DNA from: UBA1672 sp050633285
GTDB taxonomy: Bacteria > Pseudomonadota > Alphaproteobacteria > Micavibrionales > Micavibrionaceae
Assembly: GCA_050633285.1 (NCBI GenBank)
Contig: JBOEGG010000002.1
Location: forward strand, 434,001-498,000
Length of the DNA: 64,000 nt
Reading direction: 5' to 3'
This document shows, piece after piece, positions 46,005 to 55,102 of the stretch (positions within the stretch are counted from its first letter, which is position 1; each line of letters opens with the position of its first letter). The position numbers were made by a program, and so were the translations under genes. Under the pieces are notes generated by a model. It was given only the letters and a program-made list of their open reading frames with translations. It ran no database searches and was not told where the DNA came from.

Positions 46005-47129
46005 ATGTCTGATAACATTATGGATACGCAAAATTATTTAAAGGATCATATGGTGCGGTATGGTTCTATGACCTTAGGGGCTTTTTTTGAGCTCTGCGTC
46101 TCTGATCCACAATATGGATACTATGCACAAAAAGAGCCGTTTGGCAGGCGAGGTGACTTCACCACTGCACCTGAAATATCCCAGATGTTTGGCGAAATGG
46201 TTGGTGCATGGGTGTTTGATGTTTGGCAAAAAATGAATAAGCCAGACGCATTTAACCTTGTTGAGTTTGGCCCCGGGCGTGGAACGTTAATGAAAGATAT
46301 TGTACGCGTTACAACAAAAGATGAAGCGTTCAAACAAGCGGTTCATGTGACATTAATCGATACCAGTCCGACACTAAGGCAAGTTCAAAAAGATGCATTA
46401 TCTGAATATAATGTGAATTGGAGCACAGGCCTATCAGAAATCAGTGCAGCGATCCCATCTATTCTTATTGGTAATGAGTTTCTTGACGCTCTACCAATAG
46501 AGCAGCTCACCAGAAATGAAAACGGATGGCAAAAACGCGTCGTTAAATATGATGAAACGCAGGAGTGCTTTTCCTTTGGTTGGGAGGATGCAGGGGTTGA
46601 GTTAATAGAATTACTTCCGACAAAAACACAGAGCCATCAAATTTATGAAATTGCACCGGCACGCTGTGAGTTTATTAAAGATGCATGCGCACATCTCTCG
46701 CAAAGTGGTGGAGCATCTTTGTGGATCGATTACGGCTACACCACACGCCATTACGGTGATACATTACAGGCTGTTAAGAACCATGAATATAGCAATGTGC
46801 TCTGTGATGTTGGACAAAGTGATATCACCGCACATGTTGACTTTCAGGCGTTGCAGGGGGTAGTAGATGAATATGACACTCTTTCAACGGATGACACAAC
46901 ACAAGGCGCATTTTTACGTAATGTTGGGGTTGAATATCGTGCATTGGCCTTAAAAAATGCAATTTGTAAGTCACATGACCCCAAAAAAGCCTCAAATAAA
47001 CTTGAAAAGCTAGACAAGGATTTAGAACGTTTAATTTCCATCGATGAAATGGGACAACTTTTTAAAGTCATGTCGATTTACGATAGGGCAATGACGCTAT
47101 CCGGGTTTGACTCGCGCCTCAATAAGTAG
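46005..47129 (+). CDS. MidA/NDUFAF7-like SAM methyltransferase
   Basis: The 374-residue protein matches the MidA family (DUF185), whose mitochondrial member NDUFAF7 methylates an arginine of complex I. Evidence includes the N-terminal DPQYGYYAQKEPFGRRGDF, the SAM motif VEFGPGRGTLM, and GNEFLDALPIEQL. AAGG lies eight bases before ATG 46005. pgeF follows after 11 bases. The bacterial target is not proven. Confidence 0.9.
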   Translation: MSDNIMDTQNYLKDHMVRYGSMTLGAFFELCVSDPQYGYYAQKEPFGRRGDFTTAPEISQMFGEMVGAWVFDVWQKMNKPDAFNLVEFGPGRGTLMKDIVRVTTKDEAFKQAVHVTLIDTSPTLRQVQKDALSEYNVNWSTGLSEISAAIPSILIGNEFLDALPIEQLTRNENGWQKRVVKYDETQECFSFGWEDAGVELIELLPTKTQSHQIYEIAPARCEFIKDACAHLSQSGGASLWIDYGYTTRHYGDTLQAVKNHEYSNVLCDVGQSDITAHVDFQALQGVVDEYDTLSTDDTTQGAFLRNVGVEYRALALKNAICKSHDPKKASNKLEKLDKDLERLISIDEMGQLFKVMSIYDRAMTLSGFDSRLNK

Positions 47130-47140
47130 AAAGAAGATGT

Positions 47141-47926
47141 ATGAAACATTATACAGATGATAGTTTTTTAAATTCAGGGCATCATAAAATATCTTATGGC
47201 TTCTTTACGCGAATAGGTGGCAATAGTTGCGGAGAGTATAAGGGGCTTAACTGTGGAACCGGTTCTAACGATGATCCTGAAAATATAAATTTGAACCGTG
47301 CGGAGGTCGCACGTAACTTTAATGTTGAACTAGATCATCTGCTATCACTATATCAAATACATGGTAATGTGGTTCATACCGTTAACGCACCGTGGGACGA
47401 GCGCCCACAGGGGGATGGTTTCGTTACTGATAAAGCGGGTATAGCACTTGGTATCTTAACGGCGGATTGTGCCCCTGTATTGTTCTATGGCCTGAAAGCA
47501 GACGGAGCACCTGTAATAGGAGCCGCGCATGCAGGGTGGGGTGGTGCTCTTAAAGGGGTCTTAGATGAGACAGTTCTCAAAATGACCCAAATAGGAGCAC
47601 AAAAAGATACAATACGTGCCTGTGTTGGGCCATGTATAAGTAGATCATCTTATGAAGTTACAATAGATTTCGTTGATCCGTTTTTAGAAGAAAACGAAGA
47701 CGCCGAAAACTTCTTTCACAGTGGTGCAAAAGAAGGGCACCTTATGTTTGACTTATCAGGCTATTGTGCGTGGCGCCTGTTTCGTGTTGGGCTTAAAAAT
47801 GTAACTGTAATGGACAAAGATACATATAAAAATCAGGATGAGTTTTATAGTTATCGTCGTGCAACACATAATAATGATTCAGATTATGGTCGGCAAATTT
47901 CAGTTATTTCCATAGGCTGTGAATAA
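47141..47926 (+). CDS. pgeF: PgeF/YfiH laccase-domain protein
   Basis: A 261-residue protein of the DUF152 (YfiH) family, which includes peptidoglycan-editing factor PgeF and purine nucleoside phosphorylases. The core copper/zinc-site motifs are DCAPVLFYG (with Cys), AAHAGWGG (with His) and ACVGPCISRSSYEV. Its location behind lgt and midA is typical. No terminator is visible before the prs promoter 17 bases after its stop. Confidence 0.9.
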   Translation: MKHYTDDSFLNSGHHKISYGFFTRIGGNSCGEYKGLNCGTGSNDDPENINLNRAEVARNFNVELDHLLSLYQIHGNVVHTVNAPWDERPQGDGFVTDKAGIALGILTADCAPVLFYGLKADGAPVIGAAHAGWGGALKGVLDETVLKMTQIGAQKDTIRACVGPCISRSSYEVTIDFVDPFLEENEDAENFFHSGAKEGHLMFDLSGYCAWRLFRVGLKNVTVMDKDTYKNQDEFYSYRRATHNNDSDYGRQISVISIGCE

Positions 47927-47942
47927 TTTTCCATCAATTTTC

Positions 47943-47970
47943 TTGATTTATAATCTGTTTTTCTTATAGT
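47943..47970 (+). promoter_or_regulatory. Candidate promoter of prs
   Basis: TTGATT (47943-47948) and TATAGT (47965-47970) are spaced 16 bases. The prs ATG is 59 bases further on, after a leader with a CGCG-N7-CGCG palindrome. Confidence 0.5.
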
Positions 47971-48029
47971 GCGCCTATCTCTGAAATTTGAACCGCGCGG
48001 ATAATACGCGATGACAAGGGTATGACATT

Positions 48030-48962
48030 ATGAAGCTGATTTCCGGTAACGCCAACCGTGATTTATCCGATAGCATTTCTTCTTATTTGGATGTTCCTCT
48101 GACCCAGTGCGCGATTAAGCGCTTCTCTGATAACGAAATATTCGTTGAGATCATGGAAAATGTCCGTGGTAAAGATACATTTTTCATTCAGTCTACGTCT
48201 TATCCCGCGAACGATCATCTGATGGAGTTATTAATTGCAATTGATGCATTAAAACGCGGGTCAGCGAGACGCATTACTGCGGTTCTTCCATATTTCGGTT
48301 ATGCAAGACAGGATCGTAAAACAGGCGGTCGTACACCAATTTCTTCTAAGCTTGTTGCGAATTTGATCACTGCGGCAGGTGCAGACCGTGTCTTGACAAT
48401 GGAACTGCACGCCGGACAAATACAGGGCTTCTTTGATATCCCCGTTGATAATTTAAGTGCGGCACCAGTTTTTGTGAAATGCATAAATGAGAAGTTCCAA
48501 GGTGAGAATATTTGTATTGTATCGCCGGATGTCGGTGGTGTGGTGCGTGCACGTCACTTGGCAAAACGCATCGGTGCAGACCTTGCAATTATTGATAAAC
48601 GTCGTGAACAAGCCGGTGTGTCAGAAGTGATGCATGTTATTGGTGACGTTAAAGATAAAGTATGTATCCTTGTTGATGACATTGTAGATTCCGGCGGTAC
48701 ACTTTGTAATGCTGCTGTAGCTCTTGAGGCTCAAGGCGCAAAAGAAGTTCATGCATACGTTGTTCATGGTGTTCTTTCAGGCAAAGCGGTAGAGCGTGTT
48801 ACGTCTTCTCCGTTAAAACAGTTGGTCATTACAGATAGTATTGCCGCAACTGAAGAAATGAAAGCTGCAACAAATATTGAACAAGTGGGTATTGGCGATC
48901 TAATCGGCGAAGCGGCGCGCCGTATCAGTGAAGAGCGTTCAATTTCCGAGTTATTTAAATAA
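48030..48962 (+). CDS. prs: Ribose-phosphate pyrophosphokinase
   Basis: It makes PRPP from ribose-5-phosphate and ATP, feeding nucleotide, histidine and NAD synthesis. The 310-residue length is typical of class I enzymes. The ATP-binding YFGYARQDRK region and the PRPP loop VDDIVDSGGTL are intact, as is the RSGLP-like segment. rplY and pth follow within 1.5 kb, a common gene order in proteobacteria. Confidence 0.98.
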   Translation: MKLISGNANRDLSDSISSYLDVPLTQCAIKRFSDNEIFVEIMENVRGKDTFFIQSTSYPANDHLMELLIAIDALKRGSARRITAVLPYFGYARQDRKTGGRTPISSKLVANLITAAGADRVLTMELHAGQIQGFFDIPVDNLSAAPVFVKCINEKFQGENICIVSPDVGGVVRARHLAKRIGADLAIIDKRREQAGVSEVMHVIGDVKDKVCILVDDIVDSGGTLCNAAVALEAQGAKEVHAYVVHGVLSGKAVERVTSSPLKQLVITDSIAATEEMKAATNIEQVGIGDLIGEAARRISEERSISELFK

Positions 48963-49034
48963 CCCTGATATTTATCCGTAAATACACAAAATTTACTTGA
49001 AATAATCGTATAGATCTGCTTTATCTGTGCGCTA

Positions 49035-49074
49035 CGTAGCCATTGCTACGGGTTGGCACCCCTGGAGGCCAATC
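49035..49074 (+). promoter_or_regulatory. Structured leader upstream of rplY (two hairpins)
   Basis: CGTAGC-CATT-GCTACG (49035-49050) is a perfect 6-bp hairpin. It is followed directly by GGTTGGC/GCCAATC (49051-49057 and 49068-49074), a 7-bp stem with one G-U pair around a CCCCTGG loop. No U-tract follows, so it is not a clean terminator for prs. It could be an mRNA leader involved in L25 autoregulation. Confidence 0.35.
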
Positions 49075-49103
49075 AGTTATGTTTAAATATAAGGAAATAA
49101 AAC

Positions 49104-49766
49104 ATGTCTACAAACTATGCTATAGAAGCACAAGAGAGAGAACGCGCCGGCAAGGGGGTTGCTCGTTCATTACGTCGTGAAGGTCGCACACCTGCGGTTA
49201 TTTACGGTGATAACAAGGAACCTGTGAAGATCTCTCTATCTGAAAATCAAATTAATGTTGAATATAACAAGGGACAGATGTTCATTACATTATGCGACCT
49301 TGATCTTGCAGGTAAGAAACATCTTGTTCTTGCACGTGATGTTCAATTACACCCTGTAACAGATATTGTTGAGCACGTTGACTTTTTGCGCGTGACAAAG
49401 AAAACAAAAATTGCTGTTGACGTTCCGGTTCAGTTCATTAACGAAGACAAATGTCCAAGTATTGATCAAAAGGGTACAGTGAACGTTGTTCGTCACACTG
49501 TTGAGATCTTATGTTCTGCGACAAGCATGCCTGAAGTTCTTGAAGTTAACCTTGAAGGTAAACAGCACGGCGATGCAGTTAAAGTATCTGATGCAGATAT
49601 GCCTGAAGGCGCATCTCCGGTTATTACGGATCGTGATTTCACAATCGCAACACTGATTGCACCGAAGACTGAAGCTGAAGAAGAAGCTGAAGATGCTGCG
49701 GGCGCAGAAGGTGCTGAAATGGTGGATCCTGATGCAGAAGCTGAAGAAGCTCCGGCAGAAGAATAA
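49104..49766 (+). CDS. rplY: 50S ribosomal protein L25 (Ctc form)
   Basis: The 220-residue long form of L25, binding 5S rRNA. The N-terminal L25 domain has the usual RSLRREGRTPAVIYGDN near 22-38. The C-terminal TL5/Ctc beta domain follows, with VDFLRVTKKTKIAVDVPV, and then an acidic AEEEAEDAAGAEGA tail. AAGGAAAT precedes the ATG. A hairpin terminator lies beyond the stop at 49812-49840. Confidence 0.95.
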   Translation: MSTNYAIEAQERERAGKGVARSLRREGRTPAVIYGDNKEPVKISLSENQINVEYNKGQMFITLCDLDLAGKKHLVLARDVQLHPVTDIVEHVDFLRVTKKTKIAVDVPVQFINEDKCPSIDQKGTVNVVRHTVEILCSATSMPEVLEVNLEGKQHGDAVKVSDADMPEGASPVITDRDFTIATLIAPKTEAEEEAEDAAGAEGAEMVDPDAEAEEAPAEE

Positions 49767-49811
49767 TATACCGTGCAACAGTGGTTTAAATCACTTGCTG
49801 CTATATTTAGG

Positions 49812-49840
49812 AAAGAGCCTTTATCAGAAGGCTCTTCTTC
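49812..49840 (+). terminator. Terminator-like hairpin after rplY
   Basis: AAGAGCCT (49813-49820) pairs with AGGCTCTT (49829-49836), extended by one further pair, followed by a weak CTTC tract. Its position inside the longer reading of the pth frame argues that pth begins after it. Confidence 0.55.
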
Positions 49841-49862
49841 GTATGTAGGGGATACACAAACG

Positions 49863-50438
49863 ATGTGGCTGTTTGTAGGGCTTGGAAATCCAGGCGATAA
49901 ATATCAAGGACACCGACACAATGTTGGTTTTATGGTGGTTGACGTTATTCAATCGGCATTCCCGAATATGCCGTCGTTTAAATCAAAATTTCAGGGGCAA
50001 TTTGCAGAAGGGCGTATTGGTAATGCTAAGGCTCTTTTATTAAAGCCTGAAACCTATATGAACGAATCTGGCCAATCTGTCGCGAAGGCGACTAAATTTT
50101 ATAAGATACCGCCTGAGAATGTTATTGTTTTTCATGATGAACTTGATGTTGCACCAAATTCTGTGCGTATTAAACAGGGCGGTGGTAACGCCGGTCATAA
50201 TGGATTGAAATCTATTCAGGCGCATCTTGGTACTGCTGATTTTTGGCGCGTACGTATTGGCATTGGTCGTCCTGAACATAAAGGGCAGGTGAGTAACTAT
50301 GTCCTCAGTGATTTTTCTAAGGCCGAAAAAGAATGGTTAGAGCCTTTGGTCGAGTTTATGGGGGATAAAGTTGATGAAGTTATATCTGATGCTCCAAAGA
50401 CTTATGAAAGTTTAATAAAAGAATATCTAAGAAAATAA
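49863..50438 (+). CDS. pth: Peptidyl-tRNA hydrolase
   Basis: It recycles peptidyl-tRNAs dropped from ribosomes. The 191-residue enzyme starts with WLFVGLGNPGDKYQGHRHN, placing the catalytic His at 19, and has the FHDELDVAP motif and GGNAGHNGLKS. A longer frame opens at 49773, but ATG 49863 gives the standard N-terminus, and the extra codons would contain the rplY terminator hairpin. It lies between rplY and ychF, a conserved order. Confidence 0.96.
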   Translation: MWLFVGLGNPGDKYQGHRHNVGFMVVDVIQSAFPNMPSFKSKFQGQFAEGRIGNAKALLLKPETYMNESGQSVAKATKFYKIPPENVIVFHDELDVAPNSVRIKQGGGNAGHNGLKSIQAHLGTADFWRVRIGIGRPEHKGQVSNYVLSDFSKAEKEWLEPLVEFMGDKVDEVISDAPKTYESLIKEYLRK

Positions 50439-50474
50439 TTCGTATTAATTACAGATGCAAAAAGGACGAAAATA

Positions 50475-51578
50475 ATGGGATTTAACTGCGGAATTGTTGG
50501 GCTACCAAATGTTGGAAAATCAACATTATTTAATGCACTTACAGCAACAGCAGCAGCGCAAGCGGCAAATTTTCCGTTTTGTACGATTGAACCGAACGTG
50601 GGTCGTGTTTCTGTTCCTGATGAACGTCTTGCAAAGATTGCCGAAATTGCAGGTTCTGCGGAAATTTTACCGGCTCAGTTAGAGTTTGTTGATATCGCAG
50701 GGCTGGTAAAAGGAGCATCACAAGGTGAAGGGCTTGGAAACCAGTTTTTGTCTAATATCCGCGAGACGGATGCAATCATCCATGTTGTACGCTGTTTTGA
50801 AGATGACGATATCCACCATGTTGAAGGGTCAGTTGACCCATTGCGTGATATTGAGACAATTGAAACAGAATTAATGCTGTCTGACCTTGAAAGTCTGACA
50901 CGCCAACTTGAGAATCTAAAGAAAAAGACCCGTTCAGGTGATAAGGAAGCAATCGCGCAGTATGATTTCATTGCGAAGATCAAAGCCGCTCTTGATGAGG
51001 GGAATTCTGCACGCACGGTTGAAGCAACTGATGAGGACGAAGAGCGCTGGCTCAAAGTAGCATCTCTGATTACATCAAAGCCGATCCTTTATGTTTGTAA
51101 CGTTTCCGAAGAAGAAGCCGCAGATGGTAATGCCTATTCTGAAACTGTCGCAAAGATGGCACAAGAGCAAGGGGCACAGAGCGTTGTCATTTGCGCGTCA
51201 ATTGAGTCAGAAATTGCCCAACTTGAAAGTGATGAAGAGCAAGCTGAATTTCTGGAAACAATGGGCTTAAGTGAACCAGGCTTGAACCGCATTATTCGCG
51301 CTGGCTATACATTATTAAAGTTACATACCTACTTTACCGCAGGGCCAAAAGAGACACGCGCTTGGACAATTGCAATTGATACAAAAGCTCCTCAAGCTGC
51401 GGGGGTGATACACACTGATTTTGAAAAAGGGTTCATTAAGGCAGAGACAATTGCCTATGATGATTATATCGCCTGTAAAGGCGAACAAGGCGCAAAAGAT
51501 AACGGTAAAATGCGCCAAGAGGGTAAGGAATACGTTGTTGCAAACGGTGATATCATACTCTTCCGCTTTAACGTTTAG
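50475..51578 (+). CDS. ychF: Redox-regulated ATPase YchF
   Basis: An Obg-like NTPase that prefers ATP and associates with ribosomes. The 367-residue length is standard. The N-terminal nucleotide loop is GLPNVGKST (9-17), followed by switch II DIAGLVKGASQGEGLGN and the C-terminal TGS domain (PQAAGVIHTDFEKGFIKAE). AAGGACG stands before the ATG. It lies 36 bases downstream of pth. Confidence 0.98.
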   Translation: MGFNCGIVGLPNVGKSTLFNALTATAAAQAANFPFCTIEPNVGRVSVPDERLAKIAEIAGSAEILPAQLEFVDIAGLVKGASQGEGLGNQFLSNIRETDAIIHVVRCFEDDDIHHVEGSVDPLRDIETIETELMLSDLESLTRQLENLKKKTRSGDKEAIAQYDFIAKIKAALDEGNSARTVEATDEDEERWLKVASLITSKPILYVCNVSEEEAADGNAYSETVAKMAQEQGAQSVVICASIESEIAQLESDEEQAEFLETMGLSEPGLNRIIRAGYTLLKLHTYFTAGPKETRAWTIAIDTKAPQAAGVIHTDFEKGFIKAETIAYDDYIACKGEQGAKDNGKMRQEGKEYVVANGDIILFRFNV

Positions 51579-51701
51579 ATTGAACGAGTTGTGTCATGAC
51601 GTTTCTGCTCAAGCCATGTTTTGGTAATTTTCTTGCGCGCCAGAGATGCTATAAGTTATAAGGTACTATAGATAAGAAAATATTGGTGAAAGGGGAATAC
51701 C

Positions 51702-52082
51702 ATGAATAAAAGTTTGAGAGGTCTTGTTGCAGCAAGTGGTATCGCGACAGTATTTGCGCTTTCAGGATGTAGTGATAACGGTTCAGAACCAGAGTCACCT
51801 AATGCGGAAAACCCTAACGTAACGACTCACACTTTTAATGGTACTAGCAGGTTTGTACGCTTTGATGATGATCAACGTGCAGGGCACTTAGATCAAATGA
51901 CCTTTTATCGTAAAGATGGCTTTAGTTGGGAACCTACTACGACTATTACGCAAGCTGATATAAATCCTCACACTGCGGCAGAAGCTGCACAGAAATTTAT
52001 AGAAACAAATGGGGTTCATTGGGATCTTACAGAAGGGGCTAACGTAGGGATCAATTCAGACCCAGATCCCTTAGATATATAG
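51702..52082 (+). CDS. Small putative lipoprotein, unknown function
   Basis: A 126-residue precursor with a signal sequence and lipobox FALSGC (acylated Cys 23), so it would be processed by Lgt. The mature part of about 103 residues is acidic, with no recognised domain; SRFVRFDDDQRAGHL and the C-terminal SDPDPLDI are noteworthy. GAAAGGGGAA precedes the ATG. A strong terminator follows, so it is a stand-alone unit. It converges with the 611-residue unknown gene. Confidence 0.7.
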   Translation: MNKSLRGLVAASGIATVFALSGCSDNGSEPESPNAENPNVTTHTFNGTSRFVRFDDDQRAGHLDQMTFYRKDGFSWEPTTTITQADINPHTAAEAAQKFIETNGVHWDLTEGANVGINSDPDPLDI

Positions 52083-52116
52083 TTTCTTAAGTGCTTTATA
52101 GGAAGTAATACGACAC

Positions 52117-52150
52117 TAACGCCCTTTTCAAAGGGCGTTATTTAATTTTT
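52117..52150 (+). terminator. Intrinsic terminator of the small lipoprotein gene
   Basis: An 11-base perfect inverted repeat, TAACGCCCTTT (52117-52127) with AAAGGGCGTTA (52130-52140), is followed by TTTAATTTTT. The inner pairs open to form the loop. It touches the stop codon of the minus-strand unknown gene. Confidence 0.85.
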
Positions 52151-53973
52151 ATATCATTATTCGTATCACACGGGCGTGTTAATTCTCCACCCTCTAGTCT
52201 ACGAGCGATTTCCGCCTCGACAGTACATGCGTCTGAACTCTGACCTGTTGCGTCGCTCATATTACTCTGAATAGCATCAGAAGCATTCGCGTCCGCGCCT
52301 GCACCATCTGAGAAATCATCACAGGGCTTAATTTGACCTGACTTAATACGGCGCTCTAATTCTTTCTCAACCGTACAATCATCACCTTCGCAAGGCGTGC
52401 CATTATCCTCAATAACACTCTCTACGGTGCACCCTTCGTCTGAAGCTTTCGGAATGTCACCTTCTATATCTGCAGAAGGGGTAACAACACGGCACATTCC
52501 GCCAATTGTACCTGCCGCTGCGCGTTCAGATAAATAAGGAAGATATTCATTATCACGCCTAAAGTCGTATAATGTCTGCTTATCAGCATTTCCGGTTACT
52601 GTCTTATACGAGGCGAAATAGCGTGCAGCAGAACCAAAATCACGGAGACCTTGCTCTCTGTCTAACTGTGTATCAGCCCCAGATCTTCTGCGTTGCATAT
52701 CTAGAATTTGCTCATCCGGTATACCACCAAAACGGTTCACAAATTCAACATTACGATATTCGATAACAGCGTCTCTAATTGGACCATAGTGATCCATATG
52801 CCATTGCTCCAGACCGGTTTTTAAAAGTGCAGCATCTGCAAGTTCACCCGGCGGATAGCCATAGCCACGTTCAACCATTTCTAAATCTTTATAATGCGGC
52901 ATAAAACGTCCGTCATGAATGGCCGTATTGACTTCATGTTCAGGAATACAAAGCTCTCTAGCCTGATGAGCCAGCATCTCTGCTGCAATCATGCCGACTT
53001 CAACTTCTGTATATGTAGCTTTATTCGTATCCATACCAATATTTTGGGCAAATTCCCGCAATAAATCGGCATTGGGGTTTGTGGAATAGTTACCGAATAG
53101 AGCCTGCCCTGAAACTTCTTTTGTTTTTCCCAGAGAGTCGTATGCGGCTTCACTAAAGAATCGATCAGGTGCAGTTTGTGTATCCCACCCCGTGTTCCAC
53201 GGAGCATCAACTTGCACCCTTACGCCTGCTTGACCATTTGGGAGTTGAGCATTGACGATTAATTCAACAATATTGCGTAAAGAGATAATTTCCGCCAAAT
53301 TTGCCATAGCGCGGTTCGGAATATAGTCTCCGTCTTGCTTTTGATCCCATGTATTAACCAAAAGAGTATCAAGATCAGTCTGGCGCGTAACGCCTGCATC
53401 TTCCATACGTTTTTCAACTAAAGCATTAAGGAAGTCCACAGACCTTTGATCGTAATATTGCGGAATAACATTTGTTTGGATATCAGGGTTTTGTGACTGT
53501 AATGTTGCAAGCTTAATACTTAATGCTTTGCCTGTTTCTTGATCAACAATCCCGCTTTCGGTTGTATCAACCCCTAAATATTGTTGACCAAGGTTAACGA
53601 CGCTTGCTGCTTGCTTGTGAGCAGAAAACTCAACAGAAGGGGCATCAAATATCTGACGTTTAAGTGTAATCGGTTCTACGGCTTCTTCAGGAAGTGCTTT
53701 ATACGCCTCATATAAAGCTTTAATTTCGGTATTGGTTGATCGCAAGGATGTGTTGAAAATACTTCGGTCAAGCACATCTAAAAATGCAGAATCCATTGGG
53801 TCTGTGGAGAACGAGCTTGCAGGATCATCAGAAAGGAGCTTTCCCCAACTCTTCATATATGGGAAAATTTCAGGCATTTTTTGATTAAGAAGCGTTTTGA
53901 ACTCGACAAGCGCCTTCTCCGATTCACTTAAATCGGCGAGCGTTCTCGTCTGTGTTCCTTGTGTTCCGGCCAT
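52138..53973 (-). CDS. Unknown 611-residue protein with C-terminal cysteine-pair repeats
   Basis: No known family is recognised. The N-terminal 480 residues look helical and soluble, without a signal peptide or membrane segment. The C-terminus carries three copies of a short repeat, CTVE-x2-(I/L/V) ending in PC(D/E). Cys pairs are at 515/528, 533/551 and 583/602, in an acidic Gly/Asp/Ser context. A weaker similar stretch (CIPEHEVNTAIHDGRFMP) lies near 342-359. ATG 53973 is preferred over GTG 53979 because AGGGG lies five bases upstream. It is convergent with a lipoprotein gene and upstream of nothing obvious, so it is a single-gene unit. Its role could be structural or secreted; this is not established. 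Confidence 0.7.
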   Translation of the reverse strand: MAGTQGTQTRTLADLSESEKALVEFKTLLNQKMPEIFPYMKSWGKLLSDDPASSFSTDPMDSAFLDVLDRSIFNTSLRSTNTEIKALYEAYKALPEEAVEPITLKRQIFDAPSVEFSAHKQAASVVNLGQQYLGVDTTESGIVDQETGKALSIKLATLQSQNPDIQTNVIPQYYDQRSVDFLNALVEKRMEDAGVTRQTDLDTLLVNTWDQKQDGDYIPNRAMANLAEIISLRNIVELIVNAQLPNGQAGVRVQVDAPWNTGWDTQTAPDRFFSEAAYDSLGKTKEVSGQALFGNYSTNPNADLLREFAQNIGMDTNKATYTEVEVGMIAAEMLAHQARELCIPEHEVNTAIHDGRFMPHYKDLEMVERGYGYPPGELADAALLKTGLEQWHMDHYGPIRDAVIEYRNVEFVNRFGGIPDEQILDMQRRRSGADTQLDREQGLRDFGSAARYFASYKTVTGNADKQTLYDFRRDNEYLPYLSERAAAGTIGGMCRVVTPSADIEGDIPKASDEGCTVESVIEDNGTPCEGDDCTVEKELERRIKSGQIKPCDDFSDGAGADANASDAIQSNMSDATGQSSDACTVEAEIARRLEGGELTRPCDTNNDIKIK

Positions 53974-54099
53974 TGTCACCCCTGACTATATAGAAACCCG
54001 AATTATTTTTATAATTTTTATATGCCGATTATAAGCATTTCAGGCGATGAAGTCAAATTTCACCGCCTGTTTATTATAGGTTCTAGTAAGCTTAGGATT

Positions 54100-54972
54100 T
54101 TATGCGCGAACAAGCGCCTCATATGCGTCACGCAATTTCCGCGTTATAGGCCCAACGGTATAGTGATGCTCGTCAATTTGACCAACAGCTGTAACCTCTG
54201 CGGCTGTTCCTGTTAGGAATATTTCATCAAACTCACCAAGCTCTTCAGGCTTGATATGTCGCTCTTCTACAGGAATGCCGTGTTCCTTTGCCAAATCAAT
54301 CAATGTCAGGCGTGTAATACCGTTCAAAAAACAATCCGGTGTCGGCGTAATTAATGTTCCGTTTTTGATTGCAAAGAAATTTGCTGCGGATGCTTCGGCA
54401 ATATATCCACGATGGTCTAACATGAGTGCGTCGTCAAACCCTTCATCCTCAACCGCATGCTTTGACATCGTACAAATCATATACAAACCCGCGGCTTTAC
54501 TTTGCGTTGGTGCAGTATCAGGAGCAGGGCGTCGCCATGATGCCGTTTTTAATGATATGCCCTTATCACGTTTTTCTTCGGAGAAGTAAGTCCCCCATGC
54601 CCATGCGGCAACCGCAACATGTGTCTTTGTTAATTTGGCAGAAACACCCATCTGTTCACCGCCACGCCACGCAAACGCACGTACATATGCATCGTTTAAG
54701 CCATTTGCTTTACACACGTCATATTTAATTTTTTCAAGTTCATCAACACTAATCGGAACTTCCATACCTAGAATTTCGGCAGACCTGTGCAAACGTTCGG
54801 AATGTTCACGGCTTTTGAATATCTTGCCATTATACATGCGCTCACCTTCAAAGACGGAGCTAGCGTAATGCATGCCATGGCTAAGCACATGAACCTGCGC
54901 TTCTCTCCATGGTTTCATTTCACCTTTGATCCATATAAATCCATCTCTCTCGTCAAAGGGGATTATCGACAT
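54100..54972 (-). CDS. ilvE: Branched-chain amino acid aminotransferase
   Basis: A 290-residue fold-type IV PLP aminotransferase for the final step of Val, Leu and Ile synthesis. The N-terminus has FIWIKGEMKPWREAQVHVLS, then GMHYASSVFEGER. The PLP lysine lies in TQSKAAGLYM near 160, and EASAANFF and FLTGTAAEVT follow. ATG 54972 gives the normal N-terminus with AAGGAAG upstream; the longer reading from 55065 adds 31 unrelated residues. It is divergent from the OmpR-type regulator, a pairing often seen in alphaproteobacteria. Confidence 0.94.
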   Translation of the reverse strand: MSIIPFDERDGFIWIKGEMKPWREAQVHVLSHGMHYASSVFEGERMYNGKIFKSREHSERLHRSAEILGMEVPISVDELEKIKYDVCKANGLNDAYVRAFAWRGGEQMGVSAKLTKTHVAVAAWAWGTYFSEEKRDKGISLKTASWRRPAPDTAPTQSKAAGLYMICTMSKHAVEDEGFDDALMLDHRGYIAEASAANFFAIKNGTLITPTPDCFLNGITRLTLIDLAKEHGIPVEERHIKPEELGEFDEIFLTGTAAEVTAVGQIDEHHYTVGPITRKLRDAYEALVRA

Positions 54973-55102
54973 CTTTTTGTCTTCCTTTTCTTTTTTCGTG
55001 CGCTCTTTATAAACAACAGTGTTAACAATGGTCTTTACCTTCGATAAGATAAAGCCACGAAACAAGCTATATGTGAAAAATAATTATGTGTAAACAGGGA
55101 TC

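Noticed and set aside
49773..49862. N-terminal extension of pth
   Set aside because: It contains the rplY terminator hairpin, and the standard Pth N-terminus begins at 49863.
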